NCBI GenBank assembly: GCA_004292705.1
Contig: RDXA01000413.1
Span: 1-9,733 of the forward strand
Direction of reading: 5' to 3'
DNA length: 9,733 nt
Source: Sphingomonadales bacterium
GTDB taxonomy: Bacteria > Pseudomonadota > Alphaproteobacteria > Sphingomonadales > Sphingomonadaceae
The translations under genes and the position numbers were made by a program. A model generated the notes under the pieces. That model ran no database searches and was not told the DNA's origin. It saw nothing but the letters and a program-made list of their open reading frames with translations. Shown one piece after another: positions 1-6,884 of the stretch; the stretch's first letter is position 1; each line of letters opens with the position of its first letter.

Positions 1-294
1 GATCACCACTGGCACGCCCAGTGCGGCGGCGACCGCATCGACGGTGATGTCATCATGCGTCGGCCCGATCCCGCCGGTGGTGAAGAGGTAGTCATAGGCG
101 GCGCTGAGCGCGTTCACTGCTTCCACGATGCGCCCCTCGACATCGGGCACCACCCGCACTTCGGCAAGACGGATGCCCTGCACCTGGAGCCACGTCGCGA
201 CCTGCGCGATGTTCTTGTCCTGCGTGCGGCCGGAGAGGATTTCGTCACCAATGACGATGAGCCCGGCGGTCCAGATTTTGTCGGGAGGGGTCAT
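1..294 (-). CDS. CinA/MoCF-type molybdopterin-binding domain protein, partial (C-terminus beyond left edge)
   Basis: The reverse strand reads 98 codons from an ATG at 294 and is still open at the window edge, so only the N-terminal part is seen. The MoCF/CinA N-terminal fold is recognised from GLIVIGDEILSGRTQDKN (residues 11-28) and TTGGIGPTHDD (72-82), the glycine-rich loop that binds molybdopterin-like ligands in this family. Stand-alone members in alphaproteobacteria are usually about 250 residues without the CinA nicotinamide-mononucleotide deamidase domain; the edge hides whether that domain is present. The start is fixed by an in-frame TAA four codons upstream (304-306). No Shine-Dalgarno-like sequence precedes it, unlike most genes here. 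It lies 60 bases downstream of the monooxygenase on the same strand, so cotranscription is possible. The family assignment is firm; the cellular role (often annotated competence/damage-inducible) is poorly defined. Confidence 0.85.
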   Translation of the reverse strand, partial: MTPPDKIWTAGLIVIGDEILSGRTQDKNIAQVATWLQVQGIRLAEVRVVPDVEGRIVEAVNALSAAYDYLFTTGGIGPTHDDITVDAVAAALGVPVVI

Positions 295-307
295 GGCGCA
301 AGGTTAG

Positions 308-351
308 GCGAAGGCGGACACAATCGGAAGAGGATAGTCGCCTGCCTTCGC
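308..351. repeat. Inverted repeat between monooxygenase and CinA-like gene
   Basis: The octamer GCGAAGGC at 308-315 is matched by its perfect complement GCCTTCGC at 344-351, with a 28-base centre that can add a few more pairs. There is no T-run on either side, so it is not a standard intrinsic terminator. It could be an mRNA processing or attenuation hairpin between two co-directional genes, or chance in GC-rich DNA. Confidence 0.35.
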
Positions 352-354
352 GTG

Positions 355-1863
355 CTATTCAGCCGCTTCCAACTGTTCGTCCAGCCCCCGTGCATTGGCT
401 CCGGCTCGGGTGAAGGTGAGGATCCCGTCGGTCAGGGGATCCTCCTTCATGCGCTTTCGGTCGACGACATATTCCTGATTGAGCCGCCATGGGTAGCTTA
501 TCGAATTGCGCGGCATGATGTGCTTGCCGCGCTGGATGTAGCCACTCGAGAAATCGAACACGTCGTCCTCGGTGATCGCCGCTTCGCCTTCCGGGGTCAG
601 CACCGGTGTGGCGATGGTGCTTCCAGTTGCACGCATGTGTTCAAGCACCCGGCAGACATAGTCCGAATTGATGTCGGCCCGCAGGGTCCAGCTGGCGTTC
701 AGATAGCCGAACACCACCGCAAGGTTGGGCAGGTTCGAGAACATGCAGCCCTTGTAATAGAACCGTTCGTTGAACTTCACCGGCTCGCCATCCACGCGCA
801 CATCGATCTTGCCTGCAACAGCGAGCTTGAGGCCGGTCGCGGTGACAACGATGTCGGCAGGAAGGAACTTGCCGTCAGTCAGGCGCACGCCGCCCTTCTC
901 GAACTTTGCGATGTGGCCGGTGACGACGTCTGCCTTGCCCGCTTTCATCGCGGTGAACAGGTCCTGATCAGGCACCAGGCAAAGGCGCTGTTCCCACGGG
1001 TTATAGGGCGGGGTGAAGCTCGACTTATCGTAATCGGGACCCAGCGCCTCTTCGATCTTCTTGTAGAGCGCGTCCTTCACCTTCTGCGGATTGTCACGCG
1101 CCAGCTTGAAGCTGAAATCCTGCATCTTGATGTTCTTGAACCGGGTCAGCCGGTAGGCGAGCTTTTCCGGGAGCACCTTGCGCAGGAAATTGGCCACCGC
1201 ATCCTTGGCCGGGCGCGAGAACATCCATGTCGGGGTGCGCTGGAGCATCGTCACATGCCCCGCCTCGCGCGCCATCGAGGGCACGATGGTGACCGCAGTC
1301 GCGCCCGAGCCGATCACCACGACATTCTTGCCCTTGTAATCGAGGCTCTCGGGCCAGAATTGCGGGTGCAATACTTGGCCTTCGAACTCGCCGAAATCGA
1401 AACCCGGATCATAGGGCTCGTCGTAATCGTAATAACCCGCGCCAAGGTAGATGAAATTCGCGGTCATGTGAGTGCGCGATCCATCGGCCTTTTCCATTTC
1501 GACATGCCAGCGCGCGTCATCGTGGTGGAAGTCTGCGGAAATGACTTTGTGGCCGAAGCGGATGTGCTGGCGGATGCCGCGTTCATCGACGATCCGGTCG
1601 AGATAATCGAGGATCGCAGGCGCATCGGCGATGCTCTTTTCGTGGCGCCACGGTTCGAAATCGAAGCCCAGCGTGTGCATGTCGCTGTCCGAGCGGATGC
1701 CGGGATAGCGGAACAGGTCCCACGTCCCGCCAAGATTGTCGCGCCGTTCGACGATGGCGTAAGTGTGGTGCGGGGCCTTCATCCCCATGTGCGCGGCCAT
1801 GCCGATGCCGGAGATGCCGGCCCCGACAATCAGGACGTCGAAATCAGGCGGTGTTGCGAGCAT
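355..1863 (-). CDS. EthA-like flavin-containing Baeyer-Villiger monooxygenase
   Basis: This 502-residue cytosolic FAD/NADPH monooxygenase is expected to insert oxygen next to a carbonyl (ketone to ester or lactone) or to oxidise sulfur. What is seen: an N-terminal FAD Rossmann motif GAGISG (14-19); GGTWDLFRYPGIRSDSD (45-61); the Baeyer-Villiger fingerprint FxGxxxHxxxWP, fully matched at 160-171 (F160, G162, H166, W170, P171); the NADPH Rossmann motif GSGATA (185-190); NPWEQR (288-293), where R293 is the likely active-site arginine; and the late VTATG motif (340-344). From memory, its length and blocks such as RLCLVP, NASWTL and PWRLNQ closely resemble mycobacterial EthA (about 489 residues). 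The frame is open 27 codons further upstream, but the ATG at 1863 is preferred because a strong polypurine ribosome site precedes it and the FAD motif then starts at the usual distance. It is divergent from the first receptor. No EthR-like regulator is visible. The substrate is unknown. Confidence 0.92.
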   Translation of the reverse strand: MLATPPDFDVLIVGAGISGIGMAAHMGMKAPHHTYAIVERRDNLGGTWDLFRYPGIRSDSDMHTLGFDFEPWRHEKSIADAPAILDYLDRIVDERGIRQHIRFGHKVISADFHHDDARWHVEMEKADGSRTHMTANFIYLGAGYYDYDEPYDPGFDFGEFEGQVLHPQFWPESLDYKGKNVVVIGSGATAVTIVPSMAREAGHVTMLQRTPTWMFSRPAKDAVANFLRKVLPEKLAYRLTRFKNIKMQDFSFKLARDNPQKVKDALYKKIEEALGPDYDKSSFTPPYNPWEQRLCLVPDQDLFTAMKAGKADVVTGHIAKFEKGGVRLTDGKFLPADIVVTATGLKLAVAGKIDVRVDGEPVKFNERFYYKGCMFSNLPNLAVVFGYLNASWTLRADINSDYVCRVLEHMRATGSTIATPVLTPEGEAAITEDDVFDFSSGYIQRGKHIMPRNSISYPWRLNQEYVVDRKRMKEDPLTDGILTFTRAGANARGLDEQLEAAE

Positions 1864-1870
1864 AACCGGG

Positions 1871-1884
1871 TCTCTCTCTCCCTC
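1871..1884 (-). promoter_or_regulatory. Polypurine ribosome-binding site deciding the monooxygenase start
   Basis: On the minus strand this reads GAGGGAGAGAGAGA, ending seven bases before the ATG at 1863. It fixes that ATG rather than the one 81 bases upstream as the start. The same GAGAGAG-type leader precedes the second receptor, the dehydrogenase, the hydratase and the thiolase. Confidence 0.7.
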
Positions 1885-1895
1885 GTTGACAACGA
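1883..1895. promoter_or_regulatory. Perfect short dyad, candidate operator of the monooxygenase
   Basis: TCGTTGACAACGA is a perfect inverted repeat with six-base arms around a single central base. It abuts the monooxygenase ribosome-binding site, 20 bases from its start codon, in the 129-base region divergent to the first receptor. A repressor bound here would block the monooxygenase transcript. The plus strand contains TTGACA (1886-1891), but no -10 element follows at a proper distance, so I do not call it a promoter. No regulator gene is present in the window. A 13-base palindrome can arise by chance. Confidence 0.3.
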
Positions 1896-1992
1896 TGTAA
1901 CCACAGCCTCCGCGCAAAAGCGAGTCTTGAATGGCAATCTGCAACTGAGTTTGGGGTGACGACGCCGGAGCATGTGGCTAGGGCGCGCGGCT

Positions 1993-4038
1993 ATGACCTT
2001 TCGCGCCCGCCTGCTTGCCGCCGCTTTACTCTGTTCCGCCGCCGCTCCGGCGGTTGCGCGGCAAGCCGAAGCGCAAGACAGTGACGTGCCGGACGAAGAG
2101 GATTTTGCGGAGGCCATCATTGTCACCGGGCGCGGGCTTGAACCGGCGCTGTCGACCGGGATCTATGCCACCACCACGCTCGAACGCGCGACAATCATTG
2201 CCGCGCCCTCGGGCCGGATCGAGGATGTGCTGCGCAATGTCGCCGGCTTCCAGCAGTTCCGGCGGTCGGACAGCCGTTCGTCGAACCCGAGCGCGCAAGG
2301 TGTGACGCTGCGCGCGCTCGGCGGCAATGCCACCAGCCGCGCTCTGGTGCTGCTTGACGGTGTGCCGCTCGCCGATCCGTTCTTCGGCTATATCCTCCTC
2401 GCGTCCATCGCGCCGGAGACCATCGGCACCATCCGGGTGACGCGCGGGGGCGGGTCGGGGCCGTTCGGGGCCGGCGCGCTGGCGGGCACGATCGACATGG
2501 AAAGCGCCGAGCCGGGCTCGACCGGGCCGCTGCTCGGCAGCGCGGCGATCAACGACCGGGCCGAGACCGAGGCGAGCGGCGTCCTGACACAGCACCTCGG
2601 GCGCGGATTCGCGGTGGCGAGCGGGCGCTGGGACCGCGGGCAGGGGTTCTTCACCACGCCCGAAGCGCAACGCGTCCCCGCCACCGCCCGCGCCGCCTTC
2701 GACAGCTGGAACGCCGCCCTGCGCGCCGTTGCGCCGCTGACCGACACGGTGGAGGTTCAGGCCCGCGTCGGCGCCTTCCGCGACACCCGCATGCTGCGCT
2801 TCGAGGGCGCGGATTCCTTCAGCAATGGCGAGGAAGCTTCGATCCGCTTCGTCGGGCGGGGCGAATGGAAGTTCGATGCGCTGGCCTATGTTCAGGCGCG
2901 CGACTTCGGCAATGTCGTCATCTCCTCGACCCGCTTCACCCCCACGCTCGACCAGCGCCGCACGCCATCGACCGGGATCGGCGGCAAGTTCGAGCTGCGC
3001 CCGCCGCTGCTCGAAGGCCACGATATCCGCATCGGGGTCGACTATCGCCGCGCCGACGGGGAGTTGCAGGAGGAGGCGATCAGCGCCTTCACCGGCGCGA
3101 TCACCGAACGGCGGCGCGCCGGCGGGGCGACCGCCAATCTCGGCATCTTCCTGGAGGATGACTGGCAGATCGGCCCGCTCACCATCAACGGCGGCCTGCG
3201 TGCGGATCGGTCGAGCATCACCGGCGGCTTTTACCGCGCAGTGACCGCAAACGGCGTGCCGGTCGCCAACCTGATAGCGCCGGACCGCTCCGACTGGTCG
3301 CTGAGCTGGCGTGCGGGCGCGCTGTTCTATGCCACCCGCCGCCTTGATGTGCGCGCGGCTGCCTATACCGGTCTCAGGCTCCCGACTTTGAACGAGCTCT
3401 ACCGCCCCTTTGTGGTCTTTCCTGTCACCACCGAGGCCAATGCGAACCTTGTCAACGAGCGGCTTCGGGGCTTCGAGTTCGGCTTGGACTGGCAGCCCGT
3501 CAATGCTGTGGTGATCGCGGTTACCGCCTTCGACAACGAGGTGGAGAACGCCATCGCCAATGTCACCGTCGGTCCCAATCTGCGCCGCCGGGCGAACCTG
3601 CCCGCCATCACCGCGCGCGGGATCGAGGCCAGTCTGGCGGCGAAATTCGGTCCGGTCAGCTTTGAGGGTGCGCTGGCCTGGACCGATGCTCAGGTGCGGG
3701 GTCAAGGCGCCTCGGCCGATCTCGATGGCAATCGTCCGGCCCAGACCCCCGCGTTCGCCGCCACCCTGACACTTGGGTGGGAACCTGCAGCAGGTTGGCG
3801 GCTGGCCGGGACGCTGCGCCACGTCGCGTCCCAGTTCGAAGATGACCGCGAGACCGACCGGCTGGCTCCGGCAACCACGCTTGATGCGTTCATCGCCATG
3901 CCGCTCGGCGGGAAGCTGGCCTTTGTCGCGCGCGCCGAGAACCTGACCGACGAGGCGATCATCACCCGCAACCAGGCCGGATCAACTGATCTAGGTGTTC
4001 CGCGCACGTTCTGGTTTGGCTTGCGGTACGGATTTTGA
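1993..4038 (+). CDS. TonB-dependent outer-membrane receptor (first of two)
   Basis: This 681-residue gated outer-membrane transporter takes up a ligand using TonB/ExbBD energy. What is seen: an N-terminal signal peptide (residues 1 to about 22, hydrophobic core AALLCSAAAPAVA); an acidic linker; a TonB-box-like EAIIVTG (40-46); a plug domain of roughly 50-175 including RALGGNATSRALVLLDGVP; then a long beta-barrel with GLRLPTLNELY and ENLTDEAI, ending in phenylalanine (LRYGF), the outer-membrane insertion signal. The mature chain contains no cysteine. The plug wording resembles the broad BtuB-like group, but no cobalamin riboswitch precedes it, so the ligand is not assigned. The start at 1993 is chosen for the signal peptide and an AGGG nine bases upstream; an ATG at 1972 would add seven residues and has a poorly spaced GGAG. 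Unlike its neighbours it lacks the polypurine leader. It is divergent from the monooxygenase and co-directional with the second receptor. Confidence 0.9.
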   Translation: MTFRARLLAAALLCSAAAPAVARQAEAQDSDVPDEEDFAEAIIVTGRGLEPALSTGIYATTTLERATIIAAPSGRIEDVLRNVAGFQQFRRSDSRSSNPSAQGVTLRALGGNATSRALVLLDGVPLADPFFGYILLASIAPETIGTIRVTRGGGSGPFGAGALAGTIDMESAEPGSTGPLLGSAAINDRAETEASGVLTQHLGRGFAVASGRWDRGQGFFTTPEAQRVPATARAAFDSWNAALRAVAPLTDTVEVQARVGAFRDTRMLRFEGADSFSNGEEASIRFVGRGEWKFDALAYVQARDFGNVVISSTRFTPTLDQRRTPSTGIGGKFELRPPLLEGHDIRIGVDYRRADGELQEEAISAFTGAITERRRAGGATANLGIFLEDDWQIGPLTINGGLRADRSSITGGFYRAVTANGVPVANLIAPDRSDWSLSWRAGALFYATRRLDVRAAAYTGLRLPTLNELYRPFVVFPVTTEANANLVNERLRGFEFGLDWQPVNAVVIAVTAFDNEVENAIANVTVGPNLRRRANLPAITARGIEASLAAKFGPVSFEGALAWTDAQVRGQGASADLDGNRPAQTPAFAATLTLGWEPAAGWRLAGTLRHVASQFEDDRETDRLAPATTLDAFIAMPLGGKLAFVARAENLTDEAIITRNQAGSTDLGVPRTFWFGLRYGF

Positions 4039-4244
4039 AGTCGGGGACCGAAGCGAGCAATAATCTTCTCCGGCCTCACGCCAGCGCGACGTCATGCTGC
4101 GTCGCCGCAAGGATTGTGGCATTTTTGCTACTCCCCGGCATAACTTGCCCGTGACTCTTGTTAGGGCGTGCGACCCTGATAGGTTTCACGTTGCTAACCC
4201 AAGCACGGCATCTAGACCGGCTGGTATGTGGAGAGAGGGAAACC
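4039..4244. other. Intergenic region between the two receptors
   Basis: These 206 bases show no convincing gene. A small dyad GCGACG (4086-4091) with CGTCGC (4100-4105) could form a six-pair stem with an eight-base loop, but no T-run follows directly, so it is not called a terminator. The receptor frame stays open back to a TTG at 4158, but the polypurine site next to the ATG at 4245 shows the true start. I see no standard -35/-10 pair. The gap is large enough to hold a separate promoter for the second receptor. Confidence 0.5.
4230..4240 (+). promoter_or_regulatory. Polypurine ribosome-binding site deciding the second receptor start
   Basis: GGAGAGAGGGA ends four bases before the ATG at 4245. 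It selects this start over the TTG at 4158, and the resulting protein begins with a proper signal peptide. Confidence 0.75.
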
Positions 4245-6800
4245 ATGACGCGCAAGTTCGCATATTTCGCCTGTGGCCTTTTGGCATGCAGCGCTTTGAC
4301 CACCCCTGTTTTTGCGCAGGATGCAGAGCCCGAGGCGCAGACCAACCGGAACGACAACGTCATCATCGTGACGGCAACCCGCCGCGCGCAGGACGTGCAG
4401 GACATTCCCCTCGCGGTGACCGCGATCGCGCCGCAGCAGCTCGAAGCGCAGCGCGTGGTCAACATCCAGCAGATCGCCGCGCTGGCGCCAAGCTTCACCG
4501 CGAGCCAGGCGCAGCTTGCCTCGGGCTCGGTTGTGCTGCGTGTGCGTGGTATCGGCACGACTTCGAACAATATCGGCTTTGAAAGCGCTGTCGGCATCTT
4601 CATCGACGGTGCCTATCAGTCGCGCCCTGGCGTGGCGCTCAGCGAATTCGTCGATGTGGAGCGCGTGGAAGTGCTGCGCGGCCCGCAGGGCACTCTGTTC
4701 GGCCGCAACACATCGGCCGGCGCGCTCAACATCACCAATGTCCGGCCCGACGTTACCGAGTTCAGCGGCTTCGTGAATGCCGAATACGGCAATTTTGACG
4801 AAGTCAGCCTGCAGGGCGCCATCAACGTCCCGATCGTGCAAGACACGGTGGCGCTGCGTCTGACCGGTGCTTTCCGCCAGCGTGATGGCTTCCTGACCGT
4901 GGTCGATCGCGCGGGCCGCCCGGTGGGAGACACCAATGATGTCGACCAGTGGCTGGTGCGCGGCCAGATCGGGTGGGATACCGACAGCGGAATGCGCGGT
5001 CGGATCATCGCCGACTATTCCAAGAGCCAGTCGAGCTGCTGCGGCGCGATTGAGCTCTACCAGTCGCCGCTGGTGACCGGGCGAGCCTATGCTGCCGTGG
5101 GCCTCGGCCTCAATGGTGGCAACGGCCAGCCCTTGGTCAGCACCTCCGAACGCAACCAGAATGCCTTCGAGCAGGCGCTGGACAATCGCATCGTCTCGGC
5201 CAACTTTGCGCCTCAGGCGGACATCGACAATTACGGCGTGACTGGCGAGTTCGAATTCCCGATCTCCGATAATGCCGATCTCATCTTCATCGGCTCCTAC
5301 CGCAAATACCAGAGCTTCGAGCGTTACGATTCGGATTTCACCGGTCTTGATATCTTCAACGTGCCCGCCCTCAATCTCGACATCGACACCTGGACTGCCG
5401 AATTGCGGCTCCAGGGCGAGGCGGTCGAGGGCAAGCTCAATTACATGGTCGGCGGGTTCTACTCCGACGAGCGGATCGACCAGTCGGTCAGCTTTTCGCT
5501 CGGGCAGGATTATGGCGAGAATGTCGGCGCGCTGCTGTTCGTCCCGACCGGAGGAGCGCTCGGGCCCAACCCGCTTACGCTGTTCAGCGGACGGGATCCG
5601 GCCGGCACCAGCAATACCAACCGCTTCCAGCAGGATGCGAAGAGCTACGCGATCTTCACCCACAACTCTTTCGAGATCACCGACGGGCTCGAGCTGACGC
5701 TGGGTGCGCGCTATTCGTGGGAAGACAAGTCGGGCGGCTTCACGCAGACGGCGATCAATAACCAGGTCTGCCCCGCCACGCTGGGTGCGCTGGGTGCCAT
5801 TCCGGCAGCGCTGCGGCCGACGTTCATCGGCCTCGGCTGCTTCGGCTTCACGGCGCCCGCCAACCTGCCGCAGGCCGCTGCCCTGCCACTGGTGCGCACC
5901 TTCCAGTCGAATTTCGAAGACGAAGAGCTGATCTACACCGTCAAGCTCGGCTACGAACTCAGCCCCTTTGTCAGCAGCTACGCCAGCTTCACACACGGTT
6001 ACAAGGCGGGCGGGATCAACCTCGATACCACCGCAGCGGTGGGCGGGGCTGACCCGACTTTCCTTTCGGAAGAGGTTGATGCCTACGAATTGGGGGTCAA
6101 GGCTCGTACTCCGAACGGCGCGCTGACCGTCAATGTCGCAGCGTTCTACGAGGAATTCACCAACTTCCAGGTGCTCGAATTCACCGGCACCGCCTTTGCC
6201 ACCTTCAACGTGCCCGTTGCCGAAACCCGGGGTGTGGAAATCGAAAGCGTGCTTCGGCCCAATGACGAACTGACCTTCAACCTCGCCGCGACGTTCCTCG
6301 AAGCGAGCTACCCGGATGACTGCGCGGGGACGCAGACATCGGTGCAGGTTGTGGCCCTGTGCGGCAACGATCTCACCAATGCGCCGAAGATCATCGCGCT
6401 GGCTGGCGCCATGTGGGAGAAGCCGATCAACGACACGATGGAGTTCTTCCTGGCCGGGCAAATCCGGCTTGAAAGCGATCAGCGCACGTCAACGCAGGCG
6501 ATCATCCTGCCGACAGTCGCGGCAGGCGCGAGCCAGGCGCAGGTGCAGGCCGCCGTCGATGCCTCGCCGCCGATCATCGCCGACATTCAGGACGGCAAGG
6601 CCTTCATCAACATGCGCGCGGGGCTTCGCTTTGCCGAGGGCAAGTACGCGATCGAAGGCTGGGTCAACAACCTCACCGACGAGGTGGTGCGCGGGGTGAC
6701 CTTCAACACCACGCTGCGCGGTTCGGGCGCGGCCAACTCGCGCTCGGCCTTCACCCTGCCGCCGCGCCAATACGGCGTGACGCTGCGCGCCAAGTTCTAA
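4245..6800 (+). CDS. TonB-dependent outer-membrane receptor (second, larger)
   Basis: This 851-residue outer-membrane receptor belongs to the large class abundant in sphingomonads. What is seen: a signal peptide of 24 residues ending TPVFA before QDAEP; a TonB box DNVIIVTATRR (37-47); a plug domain to about residue 170 with LRVRGIGTTSNN, FIDGAYQSR and VEVLRGPQGTLFGRNTSAG; a long beta-barrel; and a C-terminal strand ending GVTLRAKF with the terminal phenylalanine. Three cysteine pairs are visible in likely barrel loops (265/266, 509/532, 693/706) and may form disulfides outside the cell. The ligand cannot be read from sequence; neighbouring acyl-CoA genes make a hydrophobic carbon source possible. 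Its gene ends at a strong terminator shared with the convergent dehydrogenase. It is not an obvious recent duplicate of the first receptor: length, plug sequence and cysteine content all differ. Confidence 0.93.
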   Translation: MTRKFAYFACGLLACSALTTPVFAQDAEPEAQTNRNDNVIIVTATRRAQDVQDIPLAVTAIAPQQLEAQRVVNIQQIAALAPSFTASQAQLASGSVVLRVRGIGTTSNNIGFESAVGIFIDGAYQSRPGVALSEFVDVERVEVLRGPQGTLFGRNTSAGALNITNVRPDVTEFSGFVNAEYGNFDEVSLQGAINVPIVQDTVALRLTGAFRQRDGFLTVVDRAGRPVGDTNDVDQWLVRGQIGWDTDSGMRGRIIADYSKSQSSCCGAIELYQSPLVTGRAYAAVGLGLNGGNGQPLVSTSERNQNAFEQALDNRIVSANFAPQADIDNYGVTGEFEFPISDNADLIFIGSYRKYQSFERYDSDFTGLDIFNVPALNLDIDTWTAELRLQGEAVEGKLNYMVGGFYSDERIDQSVSFSLGQDYGENVGALLFVPTGGALGPNPLTLFSGRDPAGTSNTNRFQQDAKSYAIFTHNSFEITDGLELTLGARYSWEDKSGGFTQTAINNQVCPATLGALGAIPAALRPTFIGLGCFGFTAPANLPQAAALPLVRTFQSNFEDEELIYTVKLGYELSPFVSSYASFTHGYKAGGINLDTTAAVGGADPTFLSEEVDAYELGVKARTPNGALTVNVAAFYEEFTNFQVLEFTGTAFATFNVPVAETRGVEIESVLRPNDELTFNLAATFLEASYPDDCAGTQTSVQVVALCGNDLTNAPKIIALAGAMWEKPINDTMEFFLAGQIRLESDQRTSTQAIILPTVAAGASQAQVQAAVDASPPIIADIQDGKAFINMRAGLRFAEGKYAIEGWVNNLTDEVVRGVTFNTTLRGSGAANSRSAFTLPPRQYGVTLRAKF

Positions 6801-6819
6801 GCGCAAAAGGGCTTTGGCC

Positions 6820-6860
6820 AAAAAAAGGGGCGGCTCGATGGTTCGAGCCGCCCTTTTTTT
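6820..6860. terminator. Bidirectional intrinsic terminator
   Basis: GGGCGGCTCGA (6828-6838) pairs perfectly with TCGAGCCGCCC (6843-6853) across a four-base loop. Seven T residues follow on the plus strand (6854-6860) and seven A residues precede (6820-6826), giving a T-run on the other strand too. It lies between the ends of the second receptor (6800) and the convergent acyl-CoA dehydrogenase (6885), so it should stop transcription from both sides. Confidence 0.93.
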
Positions 6861-6884
6861 GCGAAGGCGCCGAGGCGGCTGCGC

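Noticed and set aside
1864..1944. N-terminal extension of the monooxygenase by 27 residues
   Set aside because: The extension spans the polypurine ribosome site and the palindrome, lacks family similarity, and the internal ATG at 1863 has the better leader.
55..1959. Long plus-strand open frame of over 600 codons opposite the monooxygenase
   Set aside because: It lies antisense to a gene with complete family motifs and has no recognisable domain; long antisense frames are expected from GC-rich codon use.
2026..3822. Long minus-strand open frame (about 600 codons) opposite the first receptor
   Set aside because: Composition is low in recognisable motifs and mirrors the receptor's codon bias; the receptor frame has signal peptide, TonB box, plug and terminal Phe.
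4160..4198. GTTAG/CTAAC inverted arms upstream of the second receptor
   Set aside because: Only five bases per arm with about 29 bases between; expected by chance and no extension of pairing.
4158..4244. TTG start extending the second receptor by 29 residues
   Set aside because: It would put non-signal sequence before a clear signal peptide; the ATG at 4245 has a strong ribosome site.
4245..4290. Lipobox-like LLAC in the second receptor's signal peptide
   Set aside because: Cys15 is followed by more hydrophobic signal sequence and a good VFA-Q cleavage site at residue 24; receptors of this class are not lipoproteins.
4212..6461. Long minus-strand open frame (about 750 codons) opposite the second receptor
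   Set aside because: Antisense shadow of an intact receptor; no domain, no ribosome site.
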